Source: Welwitschia mirabilis
Taxonomy: Eukaryota > Gnetophyta > Gnetopsida > Welwitschiales
Length of the DNA stretch: 42,795 nucleotides
Reading direction: 5' to 3'
Assembly (NCBI GenBank): GCA_051453625.1
Contig: JBOZIK010000001.1
Span: 9,256,858 to 9,299,652, forward strand
The position numbers and the translations under genes were made by a program. Every line of letters starts with the position of its first letter. Positions within the stretch are counted from its first letter, which is position 1. The notes under the pieces were generated by a model. It was given only the letters and a program-made list of their open reading frames with translations, was not told where the DNA came from and searched no databases. Below are positions 30,656 to 42,408 of the stretch, in pieces.

Positions 30656-31718
30656 CATTATTAGGTTTTCGACTCTCTTGTGAGTTCTCTTGATGTTGAT
30701 TACTTGGTACAAGTAACTTGGCCTTAAGGTTTAACTAATGAATATGAGGCATCTAAAAGAAATGAAATCTTTTAAATGAGATTACTTTTGAAAATAGGAT
30801 AGATATATTAAAAATAAACTTAGAAATATTTTTATGATCTTAGGAAGGACATGGTTATTATTATGAGTGATTGCTTCTTACTTATAACTTAAAGTACATT
30901 ATCAGGCTTATCCCTTTTATTTATTTTTAATAGATAAGGTTTAGAAATTATAAATATGGGTTTTTATGTTAAGGTTATGTGACCTCACAATTTAGATGAA
31001 TAACTCAGTTAGAGATTTGATTATTTTCAAAGATATGTAATTATAAGATATTATTCTATATATTTATATTTTTTGCAAAATCTTAAGCTCTTTAAGGAAT
31101 CATAGAAGGTCATTATCCTAAATTCTTAAAATAAGTGTAATTCTCTTAGTTGATTATTATCTATACCTATAAGCTAATAGAGTATTTAATAACTCAAATT
31201 CATCATATTTCTACATTTGTTTAGGAATTTAGAATTATCATAAATATGATTAACATAATGATCATCTAGGAATTGGGGTTATAGTTAACCTTATGAATAT
31301 ATTAGAACTATCCAAAACATAATCAACTTCTAAGATTAGTAAGGTGCTAGGATTATCATTAGTGTAATCTTTATAATTATTAATATTAATATGGATGTAA
31401 TGTGATATATATCTAGGTAGTAGAAAAATTCCTAGGTTTAATCAAATGCATGACTATTAGAAGATATGATTAAATTCATGCTTATTCAAAAGTTAGAGTT
31501 ATCTCAGAATCTAGTATTATTAAGGATATAATTAATTTTAGTCATACTTTAAGATTATTAGGGATATAACTAACTTTATAGCTATTATGAATTAAGGTAA
31601 ATATGGTTACAACTAACTTTATGATTATTAAAGAGAGAGGTTGTTAAAGATGTAATTGGATTTATATTCTTATAAATTTATATGTGCTTAACATAAGTGT
31701 TATTTAATTTAGCCTAAA
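30656..31718 (-). other. Element E leader region, no gene seen
   Basis: AT-rich sequence between gag and the primer site, about 1.1 kb, with no coding signal. Imperfect repeats of words such as AGGATATAAC/TAACTTTA occur around 31520-31640. Confidence 0.4.
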
Positions 31719-31730
31719 TCTCTAATACCA
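31719..31730 (-). other. Degenerate primer binding site of element E
   Basis: The minus strand reads TGGTATTAGAGA, ten of twelve matches to the Met-tRNA complement, three bases from the LTR end at 31734 (TGTGATACAC on the + strand). Confidence 0.7.
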
Positions 31731-31733
31731 ATT

Positions 31734-32015
31734 TGTGATACACTCTCTTTTTTTACTCTAATTAGGCATTATTTTTTTTTCATTTCCTTCATTCTTTAAT
31801 ATTATTACATAATAGATATAATAGAACCTAGAATCAAATTTTACTTACATATTTATTAGTATATTTATATTTTAAGGAAAAAAATCATATTATTATTATA
31901 TATTTATCTATAGTTGCTTCCTAGGTTATTTTGATTTACAAATAATAACAACATCATAAGTTTGTATCCTCAATTTTTCTCTAGTTTTTTGTCACACAAA
32001 AAGTAATTAATTCTG
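31734..32015 (-). repeat. 5' LTR of element E, U5 side, broken by element D
   Basis: Begins (+ strand) TGTGATACACTC next to the primer site; this is the LTR 3' end. It continues to 32015, where the element D LTR begins. The remainder should resume at 39890. Confidence 0.6.
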
Positions 32016-33219
32016 TAATACAATGTCTCAGATTTTAAATGAAGTTAGAAACTTAGCTATCATTCTTCCTTAGGGATAACATTGGATTTTGGCTATAATT
32101 ACACTAGCGTTAATTTTTGTGCAAGTTACAAAAAGGGAAAAACAGGAAGAATAGATGTAATGAATCTTAAGATTTAACTTCATCTTAGAAAGAAGGGAAG
32201 CAAACTAGTTCCAAGGTATCACCAATTTGCCCTATATAATTCTTTACTTCAAAGTTATCTAATTGTCCTTCTACATAACAATCAAAACCATCAAGTGCTT
32301 TTGGTCTAAATCATGGGGCATAATCTTATCCACCATATAATAAATGGTAAATCCAAATAATAGTTAAATCTTAAATAACAATAGAAAGTAAGGATCCCTA
32401 AAGTACTCAAGATCTATGAGATTAATAGACTAAGTGATAAAGATAAATTTACATAACTAAATTAAACTTGATAATTAAAGAATTTATTTAAGCATCCTAA
32501 TTACTTATGAATCAAGATTAAAGAAAAAAACTTTTGCATTACAGAAAGAACAACTTTACAATAAAGAAAGAAGGAAGCAGGAAGAACTTATCAATAATCC
32601 TCAAATACTAGCTCACTCCTTAAAGAGTTGCCTAGAAAGCCATTGCAAGTCAATGCTCTAAAGTCTCCAAATTCTTTAAGGCAAAGATCAATACAATAAA
32701 GGGTTTAAGGTCCTTTTATAGGGAGAAATGGAGGTGAGAGGTGGTTACAACTCTTGTCTTATAGCATTAGGTAGAATATTCATCATTTAGTATGAGGTAT
32801 ATGAGATTTTGTCTTGTAACATTAGGTAGATAAGATTCTGACCTCTAGCATTAAGTGGAATCTTCATCATTTAGCATTTGATGGAAGTTGTCTTGTAGTG
32901 TTTGGTGGAGATCATCACATGTCTCTAATTCCATCATCACATACCTTTGCCACATGTCTTCAAATGATTCTACTACGTGTCACCACCTTATATCTCCATT
33001 GCCATCATTTTTTTATGTGAAATTGAGTTCATCTTCCACCATGTATTCCAAAACGTGGCTAAAAATCTACAATTAATATGAAGAAAGACATAATATTAAA
33101 TTTTTATTTTAAAAATAATAGAAGACATATTTTATGATTAACTAATTAAATTAATTTCTCTGTTCATAATAAATTAGCCTAAAACACTTGACATAAATGT
33201 TAATTGTGATATATTAACA
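32016..33219 (-). repeat. 3' LTR of element D
   Basis: + strand TGTAATACAATGTCTCA at 32016 to ATATTAACA at 33219, aligning along its length with 38670-39889 (for example ATCATTCTTCCTTAGG, CATGGGGCATAATCT, AACTTGATAATTAAAGAA, CACATGTCTTCAAATGATTC). The frame at 32888-33076 lies inside it and is not a gene. Confidence 0.9.
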
Positions 33220-34469
33220 CATACCCTAACTAATCTTTTACTAGTACCTTAGTAAAAAATCGATAACAAAATGGTTAAACATAGAAAAGTTATTTGTATT
33301 AAAAGTGTATCAAGTGTGGGAACAATATAACTTAAAATTTTTATGACCAATTTTATGTAATTAAGCCATCAAAGTAAAAACTTTTAGTAAAAATTGAGAT
33401 TGTCACTCCCCCAACCAAAACTTGACTTTGTCCTTAAAGTTTATGATGAAAAGTTATTTAAGAACATAGGTATAAACAGATCATGAAGAGTTATTTTATT
33501 AAAAATAATACAAATTAAGCTAAATAAAAAGATAAGCTATTTACAACCAAACATGTGCTAAGTGAAAAAACTATTTGTCAAAAAAAAAAAAAAGTTAATG
33601 CCTTAGGATTTATTTCTTATGAAAATGATATGAAGTGAAATGTAGTGAAGTGATGTAAGATAAATGAAATGGAAAATGTGTGAGAGGAGTAAAACCAAAA
33701 GCCATTGAATAAATGAGTGAACTATCATAAGTTATTAGCCCTATATTATTATTTTGTATTCTTTAGTAGACCATGTTATCAACCAAGTTAAGTTTTAACC
33801 AAGTAACCTATAGGAATCTAAGGAATCGATGCAAATCCTAAGTATGAAAGTTAAGAGCAACATTTCACATAAGGCCTCCGATTCCATCTTTTCATTCCTT
33901 TATTTTTCATTTCTAGCTTTGCATATGTCCTTAGTATTATACTTTTGAATCACATTAAACATCTAGTGTTACAACATTTTTTGACAACAGAGTTAAGCAT
34001 GTTGTATTATGAAGAAATTAGTGTTGACCCTGATGTAGNNNNNNNNNNNNNNNNNNNNNNNNNNNNNNNNNNNNNNNNNNNNNNNNNNNNNNNNNNNNNN
34101 NNNNNNNNNNNNNNNNNNNNNNNNNNNNNNNNNNNNNNNNNNNNNNNNNNNNNNNNNNNNNNNNNNNNNNNNNNNNNNNNNNNNNNNNNNNNNNNNNNNN
34201 NNNNNNNNNNNNNNNNNNNNNNNNNNNNNNNAAGACAAATCTGGTCCCCATTAAATGCTTTTTACTTAAGAAGCAGATGTGAAGGTAAATCCCACCTTTT
34301 TAACCAAGTTTTTTCAAAACTAGAGATCCTAAGTGAAATCGTTCTTAACTAACCTACTCAAAATTAGTGTTCTTTCCCTTAAAAACCCAGAAGTAAACTA
34401 GATCTTAACCATTACTTAAATGATAACATGATTGATTATTATTGATTTTTAATTTAAGGGATTTTATTC
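33220..34469 (-). other. Element D 3' non-coding region with a purine tract
   Basis: Between integrase and the 3' LTR. A TTTGGTTGGGGGAGTGACA tract (minus strand, 33401-33419) resembles the internal purine tract common in Athila/Tat elements, about 180 bp before the LTR. No env-like frame is visible. Gap 34039-34231 interrupts it. Confidence 0.6.
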
Positions 34470-35870
34470 TTAATTAATAAGTCTTAAAAACTCATAGATT
34501 GATGGTTCAAGTGGATGATTTGTGAGTTTTATGGAGTGATTTAACAATGGATTTAGTGAATGGTAGGTTTCAAAAGGATGGTGGGATGAGTGATAATGTT
34601 TTACATGGTATCCATTGACTTTAAGAAGTTGATTGTTTTTGGGATTTTCAATGGGAATAACTTCATGTGGTAAAACCTTTTTTATTAAAAGGGTTCTTTC
34701 CACTTAACTACTATTTTTCCTAGAAAAAGATGTAAGCGTGAGGTATATAGCAAGACTATTTTTCCCTCTTAAAAAGTTTTTCTAAGGATATGTTGATCAT
34801 GGAACTTCTTCATCCTATCCTTATTTATTCTCATGTTGTTATAGATGTTATTTCTAATTTCATCTAGTTCATTGAGTTGTATAACCTTATTTTTATTTAT
34901 AACCTCTAAGTCTAATTTCATATTCTTGTTTGCCCATTAATCCTATTCTCAATTTCCACAGGTAAATGACATGCTTTAGCATAGACTAATTGAAAAGATG
35001 ATATTATTAAGGGTGTTTTATAAGCAGTATGATATGCTTATAAGACATTGTTAAGTTTGAAGCATCGGTCTTTTTGTGTTGAGTTTAATACTTTTTGAAG
35101 AATTTTCTTAAGTTCCCCATTTGTAACCCCAACTTGACCACTTATTTATGGTTGATAAGGTGTTCTAACTTTATGTGTAACCTCATATTTAGCGAGAAGT
35201 TTATTTAATATTTTATTATAAAAGTGTGTTCCTCCATTGCTAATTAAAACACGTGGATAGCCAAAATGTGTTGAAACATTTTCTTTAAAGAATATAACTA
35301 CTATTTTAGCATCATTTGTTCGATAAGCATAAGCTTCAATCCATGTAATTATATAGTCAACACAAACAAGGATGTATTAATGTTTATCAAATGATGAATA
35401 AGGACCTGGGAAATTAATTCCCCATACATCAAAGTGTTCAATAGGAATAAGGGNNNNNNNNNNNNNNNNNNNNNNNNNNNNNNNNNNNNNNNNNNNNNNN
35501 NNNNNNNNNNNNNNNNNNNNNNNNNNNNNNNNNNNNNNNNNNNNNNNNNNNNNGGATGTATTAATGTTTATCAAATGATGAATAAGGACCTGGGAAATTA
35601 ATTCGCCATACATCAAAGTGTTCAATAGGAATAAGGGTTTTAAAGGCATTATTTTTCTACAAGAAAGACTCCCTAATCTTTGACAGTTATTACAAGATTT
35701 ACAATAAAGATAAGAATCTTCAAAATTGATGGCTAATAGAACCATATTAGAAGATTTTTTTGTAGTCTTGTTAGCTGAGTAGTAACTCCCACAATCCTCA
35801 GAATAGCATTGTTTAAGTATGTTATGAATGTTAGTTTGAAGCACACATTTGCAAATGAATTAGTCTAGAT
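34470..35870 (-). pseudogene. Element D integrase
   Basis: From right to left on the minus strand: zinc-binding CKSCNNCQRLG (about 35680-35715), WGINFPGPYSSFDKH (35380-35430), ISNGGTHFYNKILNKLLAKY with the catalytic Asp changed to Asn (35190-35250), TPYHP-ISGQVGVTN with the catalytic Glu changed to Gly (35115-35165), and a C-terminal part ending LLKVNGYHVKHY (34470-34703). This is the Athila-type integrase. Two catalytic residues are lost as well as the frame. A gap and duplicated flank (35370-35637) lie within it. Confidence 0.85.
35370..35637. other. 84-bp duplication flanking a 100-N gap (likely assembly artefact)
   Basis: 35370-35453 and 35554-35637 are the same 84 bp with one difference (C versus G in AATTCCCCAT / AATTCGCCAT). 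They flank the 100-N gap exactly. The sequence is integrase coding sequence, so the most likely cause is two overlapping contig ends that were not merged. Confidence 0.9.
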
Positions 35871-35899
35871 AATATTTACAAAGGTATCGAATATTCCAA

Positions 35900-37250
35900 A
35901 AGAAATATTTAACTTGGCTTAAGAACCTCTTTTTATTGTTAATGATCTGATGGGAAGGGGTAGTATTGGAGAGTAAGTAATTAGCAATATCTGCAAACTA
36001 AAAGGTGATCCACGATAACATTATCAAAGCCTTTTTTATCCTTAATCTCCAAATCGAATTCTTGAAGGAGGAGGATCCATCTGATAAGACATGGTTTTGA
36101 ATCCTTTTTAGCAAAAAGGTATATAAGAGCTAAGTGATTAGTGTAAATGACTACCTTAGATCCTAAAAGTACTGCCTAAATTTTTCAAGGATAAAGATAA
36201 TATCTAAAAGCTCCTTTTTTATGATAGTATAACTGATTTGAGTATCATTTAAGGTTTTACTAGCATAGTGAATCACAGTTGGCCTTTTATCAACTTTTTC
36301 TCCTAATAAAACTTCTACTATGAAGTCACTTGCATCATACATAAGTTCATAAGGTAACTTCCAATTGGGTGGTTGGATAATGAGTGTGGAAGTTAGTTTT
36401 TCTTTGATTTATTCGAATGAGTTTTGATACTCTAAAGTCTAGTCGAAAAAGACATCCTTGCTCAAAAGATCATACAAAGGCTTAGAGATTTTACTAAAAT
36501 CATTGATGATTGCTATAATATCCTATGTGCCCTAAGAATGATCTAATATCTTTTTATTTTTAAGGAATTAATAAGTATGTAATTAAGGATATCTTATTCA
36601 AATCTACCTAAATGCCTTCCTTAGAGATGACATGTCCTAAAACTATGCCTTGATTTACCATAAAATGCATTTTTCCCACTTGAGTTTAAGGAATTTATTA
36701 ATGCATCTTTTGAGAACATATTCTAAGTTATTAAATAGTGGTTAAATAAGGTTCCATAAACTAAGAGGTCATCCATGAAGGTTTCAACACATGAATCTAA
36801 TAAATTAGAGAAGGTTCTGAACATGAAACATTAAAAAGTGGAAGGTGCATTGTAGAGGCCAAAGGGCATTCATTTATAAGTAGACATTCCATAGGGGCAA
36901 GTGAAGGTGGTTTTATTTTGGTCTTTGAGAGAAATTTAAATTTGATTATAACCTAAGTATCCATCCAAGAACCAGTAAAAAAGGTGCCCTGCAAGTTGTT
37001 CTAAAATTTAATGTGGAAAAAGAAGAGGATAATCATTTTTTCTAGATAGAGTATTTAATTTTATGTAATTAATACACATCCTTCATTTTACAGCAGGTTT
37101 GAAAGGGAAAAGCTCATTATGCTCATTAGGATCAAAGATAATTCCTAATTTCTTAGCTATAGTATGAGTTGGACTTATTCACTTATTGTATGAAATAGGA
37201 TAGATAATCCCATTTTTGAGAAGTTTAATTACCTCATTTTTAATAATTTC
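35900..37250 (-). pseudogene. Element D reverse transcriptase and RNase H
   Basis: Minus-strand RT motifs from right to left: ELFPFKPAVK, MCINYIKLN, ILEQLAGHLFYWFLDGY (36960-37130), TTFTCPYG...MPFGLYNAPSTF (36840-36920), the catalytic FMDD at 36768-36779, HFMVNQGIVLGHVISKEGI (about 36610-36670). RNase H continues with [12 protein letters not shown] and [20 protein letters not shown] (36030-36170). The FMDD box is intact, but stops and one-base slips occur throughout. The frame at 37216-37410 (+) is a shadow of this. Confidence 0.9.
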
Positions 37251-37639
37251 TCTTATAGTTGGGTTTATCCTACATTATGCTACAATGGATGGTTTGGAAT
37301 TTTCCTCTAAATATATATGGTGCATGCAAATATTGGGGTCAATGCCTCTAATGTTAGAGAGGATCCATCCTATTATCTATTTGTCATTCCTTAAGAGTCT
37401 AAGCAATTGATCTTCTTTAAATGGGGTCATAAAGAGTTAATAACTACCAAGAGGATGGAGTTCTCCCTTAAGAAAGCATATTTTAGATCATCTAGTAAAC
37501 TTCATTTTGGGACATGAGGCACATTTCTTAAGAGCATTCTATTTCATTATTTTTGGGAGAATGAGAAGTGAATTCCTGATTTTTAACAAGGCCTTTTATC
37601 TTATCTATGTACTCTACTTCTTCATCATTTAAAGGCAAC

Positions 37640-37963
37640 TTCACAACATTAAATACATTTAGCTCTATGGTCATGTTGCGAAATAAAATTTTTATTAGTC
37701 CATTCTTGTAATTGACTAAGNNNNNNNNNNACTAAGGCATTTAAGTTTGCTAAGAATGGTCTTGCTAATATGATGTGCACTATTTGGTTTGATGATTTCT
37801 CCATGTCCAAGATCATAAAATCTATTAGGGATTTACAACTATCCACTCTAACTATGACATCCTCAGTGACTTCTAATAGTATTTTAATAGAGTCATTAGC
37901 CAACTGGAGTTGAATTTTTATGTTTTTGAGTCCTTTCAAGCCTAACTCCTTATAGGTTTTATA
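37640..37963 (-). pseudogene. Element D aspartic protease
   Basis: A 71-codon clean stretch reads YKELGLKGLKNIKIQLQLAN, then VTEDVIVRVDSCKSLIDFMI and IVHIILARPFLANLNAL, the conserved Athila/Tat retropepsin C-terminal part (ILGRPFLA-type motif). The catalytic Asp segment should be immediately upstream, in gap 37964-38063. A ten-N gap at 37721-37730 with a repeated ACTAAG on both sides interrupts the end. Confidence 0.85.
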
Positions 37964-38063
37964 NNNNNNNNNNNNNNNNNNNNNNNNNNNNNNNNNNNNN
38001 NNNNNNNNNNNNNNNNNNNNNNNNNNNNNNNNNNNNNNNNNNNNNNNNNNNNNNNNNNNNNNN

Positions 38064-38636
38064 AACAAATTCATTGATCACAGATAGAATGTTTACAATC
38101 TTTAGATCACAATAAAACAAAACAAAGACATAAATAAAATTAAGCAAAATTGTGAGAAAATTTTAAAGGTTTTAAGCATTTATGAATGCAGAAAAATAAA
38201 GCAGAGATGATGAATAATGATCATGAGTAAAATATTATGAGAATTACAAAATATTTTTAAGAAAATTTTAATGTTTATATGCACACAGAAATACACAAAA
38301 TATAGCAGAAAAGAAAAGCATGCACTGCAATTATAAAGTTTGATTAGAAAAGTTTTTAAAATTTTTAAGTTTTCTTACCTGCAATAAATGCTAGACCTAT
38401 AGAAAACAAGCTAGAAAATAAAAAATAACTTAAAAAAAATAGATCAGTTTAGGATAACACTAGAAAGGATCAGTACCACCCACTCGAAAGAAAAAGAAAA
38501 GAAACACAAGGCAAAATAAAGGTAAAAAGGATTAGTTTGGGTATCACTAGAAGAAAGACCAATACCTATCATTAAAAAAATAAAAACTTCCAAAAAAGGA
38601 AAAACTAGTACTCCTCTGAGCTACTACCATGCCATT
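38064..38636 (-). other. Element D leader; gag not visible
   Basis: A-rich non-coding sequence between the gap and the primer site. Athila elements have a long gag here, so gag is either deleted or hidden in gap 37964-38063, whose 100-N size is probably nominal. Confidence 0.5.
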
Positions 38637-38654
38637 ATCTTAGCAACGATCCCA
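38637..38654 (-). other. Decayed tRNA-Asp-type primer binding site of element D
   Basis: The minus strand reads TGGGATCGTTGCTAAGA. Compared with the Athila-type site TGGCGCCGTTGCCGGGGA it keeps the CGTTGC core, and most differences are C-to-T or G-to-A, as expected from cytosine deamination. Confidence 0.6.
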
Positions 38655-38669
38655 AAATTTAATTAACTT

Positions 38670-39889
38670 TGTAGTACAATATCTCAAATTTAAAACTAAG
38701 TTAGAAACTTAATTATCATTCTTCCTTAGGCATAACATTAGGTATTGGCTAGAATTACACTAACTTTAATCTTTATGCAAGTTACAAAAAAGAAAGAAAC
38801 AAGAAGAAGAGATGAAATGAATCTTAGGATTTGAACTTCGTCTTAGAAAAGAGGAAAGAAAACTAGCTCTAAGCTATCATTGATTCATCCTATGTAATCC
38901 TTTACTTCAAAGTTATCTAGTTATTCTTCTGCAAAATAATTAAAGTTATTAAGTGCTTTTGGTTAAAATCATGGGGCATAATCTAATCCACCATATAATA
39001 AATAATAAATCTAACTAATACTTAAGTCTTAAATAATAATAAAGAGTAAGGACTCTTAAAGTAATCAAAATATATAAAATTAAAATACTAAGTGCTAAAT
39101 AGGAATTCACACAACTAATTAAACTTGATAATTAAAGAAGTTATCTAAGAATTCTAATTATGATATTACTCAGGAATCAAGATTAAAGAAAAACAACTTT
39201 TGCATTACATAAAGAACAACTTTATAACAAATAAATAAGAAAACAGAAAGAACTCCTTAGCAATCCTCAAAGATTAGCTTACTCCTCAAAGAGTCATCTA
39301 GAAATTCATCATAAGTCGATGCTTCAAAGTTTTCAATTTCTTCAAGGCAAAGATCAATATGATAAAGGGTTCAAAGTTCTTTTATATGGAGAAATGGGAT
39401 GAGATGTGGTTACAAATCTTAGCTTATAGCATTACATAGAATCTTCATCATTTAGTATTAGGTATATAAGATTTTGTCTTATAACATTAGGTAGAGAAGA
39501 TTTTGTCCTCTAGAATTAAGTGGAATCTTTGTCATTTCGCATTTGGTGGAGGTTGTCTTATAGCATTTAGTGAAGATCATTACATGTCTCCAATTCCACC
39601 TCCACATACCTCTACCACATGTCTTCAAATGATTCTGCTATGTGTCATCACCTTACATCTTTATTACCATTATTGTTTTGTGTGGAATTAAGTTCATCTT
39701 CCGCCATGTGTTCCAAAATGTGGCTAAAAATCTACAATTAATATGGATAAAAACATAATATTAATATCAAATTTTATTTTAAAAACAACAAAATACATAT
39801 TTTATAATTAAACAATTAAATTAATGTCTCCATTTATGATAAATTGATCTAAAACACTTGATATACATGTTAATTTTTACATGTTAATA
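38670..39889 (-). repeat. 5' LTR of element D
   Basis: + strand TGTAGTACAATATCTCA at 38670 to GTTAATA at 39889 (1220 bp); the terminal CA has mutated. It aligns along its length with the 3' LTR at 32016-33219 but with many substitutions, indicating an old insertion. The frame at 39503-39691 is internal to it and not a gene. Confidence 0.9.
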
Positions 39890-42026
39890 AAAATATATTT
39901 TGTAAACAGTTAAGGAGATGTAAACTTGTTATAAATATAAATAGACAAGTCTAAGACTAGTACCTAACTAATATAATTGGAGGTTGCAACTCTTATTAAT
40001 GGCATTCCAACTCAATATCCAGCCATCCTCCGGATATGAGTTGATTCTACTTTAGGTTCTAAGCTATACAAACATGGTTGGACTTAATTCTATAGCCTTT
40101 TACTTCACTTCAATATACCTTCAATATAGGCAACAAGCGGTATATGAGATAGATGCATACTTACAAATAAACCCCACTTTCTTGAAACATTTCTAGATGG
40201 TGTAACATGATCCATCAATGATAAAGGCTTGAGATATTAAGTCAGAGTAAGTTCATAAATGGGAAAGTAGCAGAGTGGTGATCAAGTCCACCTCTAGAAG
40301 GGTGTTTTTCAAAAAAAAAAAAAAAATGCAATATAACCCACCTTAGTGATAAAATCTAATTATGAGGATGATCATTATTAGAATTATCTTAATATAGTCA
40401 TTTTCGATGAATACGCCACATAAATGCATGCGTATAATTCTAACTAATGTGAATATGTAATGGATAATTTACCTAGTTATAATAATTCTAATCACCATTA
40501 GGTTCATTTTATAAAAATAATTATAAAAAGAAAACATGCATACTAGAGCATTTCTATATTCAAGATTACAATAATGAAAATCTAAATAAAGAAAATATTT
40601 TCTTCTTTTCTATCTAAATAAAGGAAATATTGTTTTCTTTTCTTTCTTTAAATACTAATAAAAATATTCAAACCTATCAAATCACATTTTAACAAGGTAC
40701 TTAAAGAAACTAAACCATACCTAGACATATGTCAATCCTTGAAACATTGTTTCATGCTCATATAACAATTTCTATGGATAGGTGAAATGAAGGTAAACAT
40801 AAGAAAGTATAGCTTAAGCATAATTATTAATATATAATATTTACCTAAGATTTATATGGCTATATTATAAATTAATAAAATAAGTAATAAGCCAAAGACT
40901 ATTTATGTTACTCAAACTACTAGGATGAAAACTCTTACAAGCATACACATTCAAAGTAAGATAAAGAAAAAAAGGTAAAAGAGGTAGTTCTACAAATAAG
41001 ATATTATTTATAAGTAATTTGACTTAAAGATATGGATACGAACATGTCTTATATACTTAAATTCCATATAAAATTTTATGTAATACTTTTTATATAATTG
41101 AAAACATTAATTATAGTATTTTTAGGCTCTAAGGAGATAGCATAATCCAAAATTAATAATTAATTAATTATGAAACAAAAAATAGATTATAGTAATTTTT
41201 CAGAAGCTAGATATATAATAGGATCCTTAAAAGCTAACTTAACCTATCTTGGAATTATAAAAATATTATTTTTAAGGTCATTATTTAAGGTTAAAAATGA
41301 TCAAATTTTCTAAAATTACAATCTACTACACTACACTAAAATAATCATAACTTTTAAAGTACTTTTAATCTGTAAGTTATTCCATATGTTTTCAAAGCTT
41401 ATTTAATTTTTGACAACTTAGGATACTCAAATTTATTGATATGTTTTCGAAACATAAATCAATTTATTACTATTTTCTACATTTATTTTCTAATATTTTT
41501 TAACAAATGAATTTTTTAAAAATAATTAAACAATATAAAAATTAATAACTTTACATTTTCACATTCATAATGCATTCTTAGACTTAGAAATTTTTTTTAA
41601 CTAATTTATACCTACTAATTAATGAGCTATGATGTTTTCATTCTATGCTTCTATTTTATAAATTTAACTTTCACTAAAGAAAATATAGTAGATGTTTAAC
41701 AACTAATTATGCAATAGTTTGGATCAATAAAATAATGAATATACTAACTAATTATCTATAGAATATCTTAACTAAATTATTAGTTCAAATTATTATAGAA
41801 AGAAAAATCAATTCAATTAAAAAAAACCATTTACTATGAGCCTTAAGATTTCTATGAAAGAGTACTAGCCTAAACAAAATTTTTGGGATTAGAATTTACC
41901 CCTAATAAAGTGGTTCTAATTCATAATAGATAAAAATAGATATAATAATAATATAAACATGGTACCCAAATATCCTTTCTTTCGTTTTTTTGGTTTGAAA
42001 AGAGGGGGGTACTGAACCCCTTGTCA

Positions 42027-42066
42027 CTTGGTGATAATCATCCATTAGTACTTCCCCATCACCAAG
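42027..42066. other. Perfect 9-bp hairpin
   Basis: CTTGGTGAT at 42027-42035 pairs perfectly with ATCACCAAG at 42058-42066 across a 22-base loop. It lies in the presumed R/U5 of element E, next to a G run (42004-42009). Confidence 0.7.
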
Positions 42067-42329
42067 CATAAGAGAACCCCTCATATCTCATTATAACATC
42101 TTAGTGGAATCCAATGGAATGGGATAATATTTTATAACATAATTACATAAAAGGCATAAATAATTCTATAATGAAATATCACATCATTCTAATAGAAAAA
42201 GCAGATCACATGAATAATAAAAGTAAAGATATTGCTTAGAAAGACTTAAAGATTATGAAGATCTAAGCTCAAGAACTCCTTAGCTTCAGCTTTAAGCTTC
42301 CAAGCTTCAAGTTCCTTAAGCAAGAGAAC

Positions 42330-42408
42330 GAGTGAGTGAGAGAGAGAGAGAGAGATAAGAATAAATTCCCTTATGTAAAATTAAAGAAAAGTATCTCCTT
42401 TTATAAGA
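42330..42408 (-). promoter_or_regulatory. LTR-type core promoter with GA microsatellite
   Basis: On the minus strand TATAAAAGG (about 42398-42406) is followed about 45 bp later by a CT run (GA on the + strand, about 42336-42354). TATA then pyrimidine-rich leader is the usual arrangement at an LTR U3/R junction. Confidence 0.5.

Larger units (their letters stand above)
26986..31733 (-). mobile_element. Ty3/gypsy element E internal region (chromovirus-like)
   Basis: The minus-strand order from the right is primer site (31719-31730), a leader of about 1.1 kb, gag, zinc knuckle, protease, RT, RNase H and integrase, broken off near 26986. RT before IN is the Ty3/gypsy order. Integrase and RT resemble the Del/Tekay chromovirus group as far as I can judge by eye. 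Every domain has stops. The 5' LTR starts at 31734 and is interrupted by element D at 32016. The 3' LTR is not in the window. Confidence 0.85.
32016..39889 (-). mobile_element. Athila-like Ty3/gypsy element D
   Basis: Both LTRs are present (32016-33219 and 38670-39889, about 1.2 kb each). The minus-strand order is 5' LTR, a primer site resembling the tRNA-Asp type used by Athila/Tat, a leader, a gap where gag should be, protease, RT, RNase H, integrase, a 3' non-coding region and the 3' LTR. Protease, RT and integrase motifs are of the Athila/Tat branch. All frames are broken. It is inserted in the LTR of element E. Flanks AATTC and AAAAT do not match as a target duplication. Confidence 0.9.

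Noticed and set aside
32888-33076. Small frames at 32888-33076 and 39503-39691
   Set aside because: Both lie at the same place in the two LTRs of element D, so they are LTR sequence read by chance.
40262-40326. A tRNA-like A box (TAGCAGAGTGG) followed by a 16-base A run, resembling a second short SINE
   Set aside because: No B box or further tRNA features lie before the A run, and an A box alone occurs by chance in AT-rich DNA.
41902-42084. A 60-codon minus-strand frame at the right end
   Set aside because: It lies in presumed LTR leader sequence and covers a hairpin; no family resemblance.
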